NCBI GenBank assembly: GCA_013360535.1
Contig: JABWBL010000075.1
Coordinates: 1 to 10,175 of the forward strand
Origin: Planctomycetaceae bacterium
GTDB lineage: Bacteria; Planctomycetota; UBA1135; GCA-002686595
Reading direction: 5' to 3'
Length of the DNA: 10,175 bases
Below, in pieces: positions 7,283-10,175 of the stretch (within the stretch, counting starts at the first letter, position 1; every line of letters starts with the position of its first letter). Made by a program: the position numbers and the translations under genes. The notes under the pieces are model-generated. The model saw nothing but the letters and a program-made list of their open reading frames with translations. It was not told the origin of the DNA and ran no database searches.

Positions 7283-7616
7283 CTGGCGCTTCCGCGTCGA
7301 GGACATGCTGGTCGCCATCGACCGCATCCACAGCTACACGGTCGACGTCACGTTTGAGCAGTTCCGCGCAAGTCCGATGCGCGTGGAAGCCGTGCTCTAC
7401 AACTTCGCCGTGCTCGGCGAAGCCGCGAACCACGCCGGTCGCCACGCCGCAGCGGCTCACCCCGAGATCGTGTGGTCCGACATCCGAGCCATGAGAAACG
7501 TGGTGGTCCACGAGTACGCCGGCGTCCGGCTCGAGACGATCTGGGAGACCGTTCAGCGCGATCTTCCCCGCCTGCGAGAGAAGCTTGTCTCGGTCCTGAA
7601 CTCCGACCCCGGTTGA
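7197..7616 (+). CDS. hepT: HepT-type HEPN ribonuclease toxin (DUF86)
   Basis: The frame encodes a HEPN-fold protein of the HepT/DUF86 family: DWRFRVEDMLVAIDRIHSYT, AVLYNFAVLGEAANH, HPEIVWSDIRAMR, and the RX4HXY site R100-N-V-V-V-H105-E-Y107. Arg and His are the nuclease residues and the Tyr is the site modified by MntA in the studied system. Free HepT cleaves RNA, reported for tRNA in Shewanella. The start is uncertain. Family members usually begin just before the DWR-like block, but no ATG, GTG or TTG lies in frame between 7200 and 7304. The choices are ATG 7197 (139 residues, a basic 28-residue extension, 86-nt overlap with mntA) or ATG 7305 (103 residues, losing the conserved DWRFRVED block). 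I list 7197. The gene ends 28 nt before a large palindrome. Confidence 0.85.
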   Translation: MRRSTSPKKKRCTRATETASSARRSAPPDWRFRVEDMLVAIDRIHSYTVDVTFEQFRASPMRVEAVLYNFAVLGEAANHAGRHAAAAHPEIVWSDIRAMRNVVVHEYAGVRLETIWETVQRDLPRLREKLVSVLNSDPG

Positions 7617-7628
7617 GCCCGTTGCCGG

Positions 7629-7657
7629 AATACGGTGCCAAGCGAAATACGGTGCCA
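7629..7657 (+). repeat. Direct repeat AATACGGTGCCA (two copies, 17-nt period)
   Basis: AATACGGTGCCA occurs at 7629-7640 and again at 7646-7657. The second copy is the outer end of the large inverted repeat; the first lies just outside it. A third, inverted copy is in the right arm at 7739-7750. Confidence 0.85.
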
Positions 7658-7752
7658 GAGCAATTTGTTCTGCAAACTGCGGCCCGCGTCGACGGCAGTG
7701 CCGTCGACGCGGGCCGCAGTTTGCAGAACAAATTGCTCTGGCACCGTATTTC
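7644..7752. repeat. Perfect 54-bp inverted repeat with a 1-nt centre (REP/MITE-like element)
   Basis: Positions 7644-7697 and 7699-7752 are exact reverse complements over all 54 bases, separated by a single G at 7698. The outer ends read GAAATACGGTGCCA and TGGCACCGTATTTC; the inner part is GC-rich with GTCGAC sites on each side. It lies between the 3' ends of two convergent genes (hepT and the secreted-protein gene), the typical place for REP-like or MITE elements, and as RNA it would form a very long hairpin that could end transcription from both sides. No transposase is encoded in the window. A fold-back assembly artefact is possible but less likely, as the flanks outside the arms differ. 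Confidence 0.85.
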
Positions 7753-7769
7753 CGTACTTCGCGGAGCTC

Positions 7770-8903
7770 TCAGGGAGAGAAGCGGAAGTGAATCGCGTTG
7801 GAGAGCGAGGCGCCTGTACCGTCGAGGTTCTGGGGGTCGCGCATCCAGAACTGGCCGTAGTAGTCGACGCCGGCGGTCACGCTGTTCGCGGCGGCGTAGG
7901 CCTGGGTGAAGAAGTAGTCGTAGACGCCGGTGTTGCAGTTGATCCCCGTCGGGCTGCCCCCGGAGTTCTGCACGCCGGTACGGCGCACGGGTTGCGCGAC
8001 GCACAGGGTTCCGCCGAGAAACGGCGCGGCGGCCGACTGCGTGCCCCAGTAGAAGAGGCCCGAACGGTTGTTGATCACGTTCGTGCAGCGCACATGGAAG
8101 TTGTCGGGGCCGCTCGTCAGCGTCGCGCTGCCGGTCCAGCCGATCGCGGGCACGCAGTTGGCCGAGTTGAGCTTGCCCGTGCAGTAGGTGCGCGGGAAAC
8201 CGACGGGCTCGACGCAGGAACGGATGATCCAGTTGCCCGCGTAGTAGCAGGAGCAGATCGGGAAGCCCGACACGGTGGCGTTCGTGGGATCACGCCAGCC
8301 CTGGCCCTGGATGAAGATCAGGTTCTTGCGCGCGGGTGAGCACGAGCCGCTGCACGGCGGCGCGGCGTTGTCCGTCGCGAAGTTGGTCGTGTAGCCCGTG
8401 GCGCACGAACCGCCGCCGTTGTTCATTTCCATGAAGAACGCGACGACGAGCTTGCCCGACGTGATGCGCACGTTGAGGTTCGTCAAGTCGACCGTGTTGA
8501 TGCCGCTCGAGTTGAACTGCAGGCTCGAGCCTGTCGCGCCCTCGAAGTCGAGCACTTCGGTTCCCAGCACCGGCGTCGTGCCGACCCACGAGATGCCGTC
8601 GTAGATCTTCACGTTGACGATCGCCGAAATCCCGGCGGTGTTGACGTTGTTGATGAACGCGCCCGCGACCGACGCGACGCGCACCTCGCTCGAGAATTGC
8701 TGAACGGACACGTCGAACACGCAGCCCATCGCCTCGCCCTCGCACAGGCCCGGGATGATCGACACGTTGGCCGTGCCGGGAATGTCGGCGAGGTTGTCGT
8801 TCTTCAGGAAGATCTGGCCGGGTTGCGAGCAGAGCTGCGCGGACGCGGGCGCAGCGAGCACGCCGAGGACAAGACCGGCGACGATCGAGAGCAGGGCTCT
8901 CAT
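7770..8903 (-). CDS. Secreted Cys-rich protein with planctomycete-type C-terminal module
   Basis: A clear signal peptide (MRALLSIVAGLVLGVLAAPASA, cleavage before QLC) starts this 377-residue protein. The middle part, about residues 30-220, is beta-rich with Asn, Gly, Ser, Thr and paired cysteines (VSVQQFSSEVRVASVAGAF, VNVKIYDGISWVG, GKLVVAFFMEMNNGG), like an adhesin or surface beta-sandwich. From about residue 239 comes a module starting YCTGKLNSANCVPAIGWTG, with GLFYWG, GGTLCVAQPVRRTG and finally YYGQFWMRDP and LSNAIHFRFSP. From memory this module ends many extracellular proteins of Planctomycetota; its function is not known to me. The ATG at 8903 has AGAGG 7 nt upstream. It probably acts outside the cell or at the surface. 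Confidence 0.8.
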   Translation of the reverse strand: MRALLSIVAGLVLGVLAAPASAQLCSQPGQIFLKNDNLADIPGTANVSIIPGLCEGEAMGCVFDVSVQQFSSEVRVASVAGAFINNVNTAGISAIVNVKIYDGISWVGTTPVLGTEVLDFEGATGSSLQFNSSGINTVDLTNLNVRITSGKLVVAFFMEMNNGGGSCATGYTTNFATDNAAPPCSGSCSPARKNLIFIQGQGWRDPTNATVSGFPICSCYYAGNWIIRSCVEPVGFPRTYCTGKLNSANCVPAIGWTGSATLTSGPDNFHVRCTNVINNRSGLFYWGTQSAAAPFLGGTLCVAQPVRRTGVQNSGGSPTGINCNTGVYDYFFTQAYAAANSVTAGVDYYGQFWMRDPQNLDGTGASLSNAIHFRFSP

Positions 8904-9025
8904 GGGTACCTCTTGGGTTCGCAGTGGAGGAGAGCAGCCGCTCGCCCGTCACGGTGGGCGGCGCGGACGGGCCCATCTTCCGGCACGCGGCCCCAGCGTC
9001 AACCTCACTCCGCCGCGGGGGCGTC

Positions 9026-9061
9026 GGCGTCGAACTCGGCGTCGGGCTCGCGGACGGACTC
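9026..9061 (+). repeat. Imperfect 12-nt tandem repeat beside the composition break
   Basis: Three units end in CTC: GGCGTCGAACTC (9026-9037), GGCGTCGGGCTC (9038-9049) and GCGGACGGACTC (9050-9061). The third is diverged. The composition change follows at once. Confidence 0.5.
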
Positions 9062-9218
9062 GGGGTGGTTTTTTTATACGTGCATAACGGGCAGTTGTGT
9101 TTGTGAGTGGTGGCTTGCCCCGCACCGTTTTTAACCGAAAGGGACATGTCTCACTCTTGTCTAATATAGTTTGTACTTATACACCGTTTAGGTCATGTTA
9201 TAAAAACAGGTGCTGGGG

Positions 9219-9224
9219 TATACT
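9219..9224 (+). promoter_or_regulatory. Candidate -10 element (TATACT) for the response-regulator gene
   Basis: TATACT lies 24 nt upstream of the ATG at 9249. The -35 region is poor (TTATAA at 9198-9203, 15-nt spacer). Position suits a short leader; no Shine-Dalgarno is visible before the ATG. Confidence 0.4.
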
Positions 9225-9248
9225 GTTTTCATCAATTAATTCAAACTT

Positions 9249-9641
9249 ATGAGCGCAAATATTGAGGGTAAGAAAGTAATGTGGGTAGAGGACGATGCGT
9301 TCCTTTCGGACGTGATTGCAAAGAAATTAGCCGGGGAAAAGGCGTTACTTGTTCATACGGCAAACGGCGAAGAAGCGTTCCCGATTGCGGAAAAAGAATT
9401 GCCAGACATTATTCTCCTCGACATTTTACTTCCCGGCATGGACGGTTTTGAGATTTTGCGTCAATTAAAGAGGAACGATAAGACAAAAAGTATTCCGGTT
9501 ATTCTCTTTTCAAATCTCGGCCAGAAGTCAGATATCGACAAAGGAAAAGATTTGGGAGCGGTGAAATTCCTCGTCAAAGCGACGGTGACGTTGGACGAAA
9601 TCGTGAGCGAGATCAAAAATACGTTGCCGGAAAAGAATTAA
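9249..9641 (+). CDS. Stand-alone response regulator receiver (REC) protein
   Basis: The 130-residue product is one CheY-like receiver domain with no output domain. The acidic metal pocket is E14-D15-D16 in VMWVEDDAFL, the phospho-accepting Asp is D58 in IILLDILLPGMDGFE, the switch Ser is S88 in VILFSN, and the conserved Lys is K110 in VKFLVKA. All active-site residues are present, so it should accept phosphate from a histidine kinase and signal by protein contact. The kinase is not in the window. Codon use is AT-rich, unlike genes left of 9060. Single receiver proteins of this type (short basic C-terminus, LLDILLPGMDGFE) are very common in Parcubacteria and related candidate phyla, which is the main hint to the source of this part. 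It is followed by a hairpin terminator. Confidence 0.92.
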   Translation: MSANIEGKKVMWVEDDAFLSDVIAKKLAGEKALLVHTANGEEAFPIAEKELPDIILLDILLPGMDGFEILRQLKRNDKTKSIPVILFSNLGQKSDIDKGKDLGAVKFLVKATVTLDEIVSEIKNTLPEKN

Positions 9642-9670
9642 GTATTACGATTTAAGAATTACGAAAAAGA

Positions 9671-9706
9671 AAAGACCCGCAGTCCGCGAGAACGGAGCGG
9701 GTCTTT
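9671..9706. terminator. Bidirectional hairpin terminator between convergent genes
   Basis: AAAGACCCGC (9671-9680) and GCGGGTCTTT (9697-9706) form a 10-bp perfect stem; TCCG (9683-9686) and CGGA (9693-9696) extend it inside. On the plus strand it ends in TCTTT; on the minus strand it is followed by a T-rich TTTTCTTTTT. It therefore serves the receiver gene and the convergent gene at 9733-9987. Confidence 0.85.
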
Positions 9707-9732
9707 CGATCAGGGGGTTGTGACCGTAGGTC

Positions 9733-9987
9733 TTATGTTTCTTTCCTAAAGGTCAAGATGCCATCCTTTTCAATAAGTCCTCTTAAGAAGAGCATCTCAT
9801 TGATATACTCGACAGCAGTGGTCCCGGGACTTACGTATATCCTACCAAAACGTCTGGGTATTTCGCTGCGTCGTACTCCGCGGCGGAGAGCATCATTTAC
9901 CGAATTTAGCGGTGCTAAGGCCTTCCTCATGAGGGCACGAAACTTCTTTTTGCTTTGCCTTGTTCGACGAATACGTAACGTTTTCAT
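9733..9987 (-). CDS. Hypothetical short basic protein
   Basis: This 84-residue frame encodes a strongly basic protein whose first half is rich in Arg and Lys (MKTLRIRRTRQSKKKFRALM, RRGVRRSEIPRRFGRIYVS). The second half is more regular (TTAVEYINEMLFLRGLIEKDG) and could form a helix or a small winged-helix-like unit. Nucleic-acid binding is possible from charge alone; I do not recognise a family. AGAGGAG stands at 10003-10009, with 15 nt between it and the ATG, somewhat farther than usual. The gene converges with the receiver gene and shares its terminator. AT-rich codon use matches the right-hand part of the window. Confidence 0.55.
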   Translation of the reverse strand: MKTLRIRRTRQSKKKFRALMRKALAPLNSVNDALRRGVRRSEIPRRFGRIYVSPGTTAVEYINEMLFLRGLIEKDGILTFRKET

Positions 9988-10085
9988 TTGTCTCGCTACA
10001 TTCTCCTCTAAACGCCAAAATATGTAAATCCATGTAGCGTGGCTTACGGCGATTCAATATGTTATATTTGTGACGCGTAACTTCA

Positions 10086-10131
10086 CCCACGGCACCATCC
10101 GTGGGCGTTGGGCATTGCCCCCTAAATAGGG
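10086..10131. repeat. Two small inverted repeats upstream of the window end
   Basis: CCCACGG (10086-10092) and CCGTGGG (10099-10105) form a 7-bp stem with a 6-nt loop. CCCTA (10120-10124) and TAGGG (10127-10131) form a second short palindrome. They lie in a 165-nt gene-free stretch (9988-10152) and may belong to an RNA leader or a protein-binding site. No known riboswitch is recognised. Confidence 0.4.
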
Positions 10132-10152
10132 CTTAGCCTGATTGGGTAAAAT

Positions 10153-10175
10153 ATGAAAAATTCAGACGAAAAAAT
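10153..10175 (+). CDS. Possible start of a further gene, cut by the window end
   Basis: An ATG at 10153 opens MKNSDEK and the sequence ends there. TAAAAT lies directly upstream. Only seven codons are visible, so this is a guess from position and base composition. Confidence 0.2.

Larger units (their letters stand above)
8904..9248. other. Gene-free junction between GC-rich and AT-rich DNA
   Basis: No convincing gene lies in these 345 nt. The first ~155 nt are GC-rich like the left part. The composition then changes sharply around 9062-9075 (GGGGTGGTTTTTTTATACG), after which the DNA is AT-rich to the end. Frames that run through the change read as low-complexity Gly/Val or Ser/Thr/Pro and resemble no family. 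The right half should hold the promoter of the response-regulator gene. Confidence 0.7.

Noticed and set aside
7629..7752. CRISPR array
   Set aside because: Only two short direct copies with a 5-nt gap plus one inverted copy; no regular spacers and no cas genes.
7635..8339. Plus-strand frame reading through the palindrome and into the secreted-protein gene
   Set aside because: Its first 35 codons are the inverted repeat itself and the rest is antisense to a gene with a signal peptide and known module.
8290..9147. Minus-strand frame crossing the composition break, with a Ser/Thr/Pro-rich stretch like a linker
   Set aside because: The linker look comes from the 12-nt tandem repeat; the remainder overlaps the secreted-protein gene out of frame, and no domain is visible.
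9893..10090. Minus-strand 65-codon frame overlapping the basic 84-residue protein
   Set aside because: No ribosome-binding site, different frame from the better supported gene, and no recognisable character.

Overview
The window has two unlike parts. From position 1 to about 9060 the DNA is very GC-rich, with third codon positions dominated by G and C. From about 9062 to the end it is AT-richer and has a different gene style. The GC-rich part most resembles a bacterium of the phylum Planctomycetota. The best single clue is the secreted protein at 7770-8903, whose last ~140 residues match, from memory, a Cys-rich C-terminal module common in planctomycete extracellular proteins (YCT...C...P start, W-x-R-D-P near the end, hydrophobic-F-P finish). 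The AT-rich tail, with its stand-alone receiver protein and short basic protein, looks more like a candidate-phyla-radiation (Patescibacteria/Parcubacteria) genome. No gene crosses the boundary, so an assembly chimera is the simplest reading and recent transfer the alternative.

Layout of the GC-rich part. Five genes on the minus strand run from 5503 down to the window edge: a GT-C-type membrane glycosyltransferase-like protein (5503-4073), a secreted SUMF1/FGE-sulfatase-domain protein (3967-3146), an unrecognised protein with a membrane segment at each end (3014-2364), a membrane-anchored type I phosphodiesterase/alkaline-phosphatase-superfamily enzyme (2234-633), and a second GT-C protein that overlaps the phosphodiesterase by 11 nt and leaves the window unfinished (643-1). 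The two GT-C proteins are clear paralogues that bracket the others. Together they suggest an envelope or surface-glycan function, but that is inference from family and location only. Divergently, a multi-cluster iron-sulfur protein (5745-6887) joins an N-terminal mono-cluster ferredoxin to an unrecognised middle domain and four further CxxCxxCxxxC motifs. A GC-rich hairpin follows it.

A MntA-HepT type toxin-antitoxin pair comes next on the plus strand (6989-7282 and 7197-7616): a minimal nucleotidyltransferase antitoxin and a HEPN toxin with RX4HXY. Between hepT and the convergent secreted-protein gene lies a perfect inverted repeat with 54-bp arms and a 1-nt centre (7644-7752). A 12-bp piece of its arm also occurs as a direct repeat just outside, so it looks like a REP/MITE-type element.

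Layout of the AT-rich part. A gene-free junction region (8904-9248) leads to a 130-residue response-regulator receiver protein (9249-9641) with a complete active site. A bidirectional hairpin terminator separates it from a convergent 84-residue basic protein of unknown function (9987-9733). The end carries two small inverted repeats and a possible plus-strand start codon at 10153.
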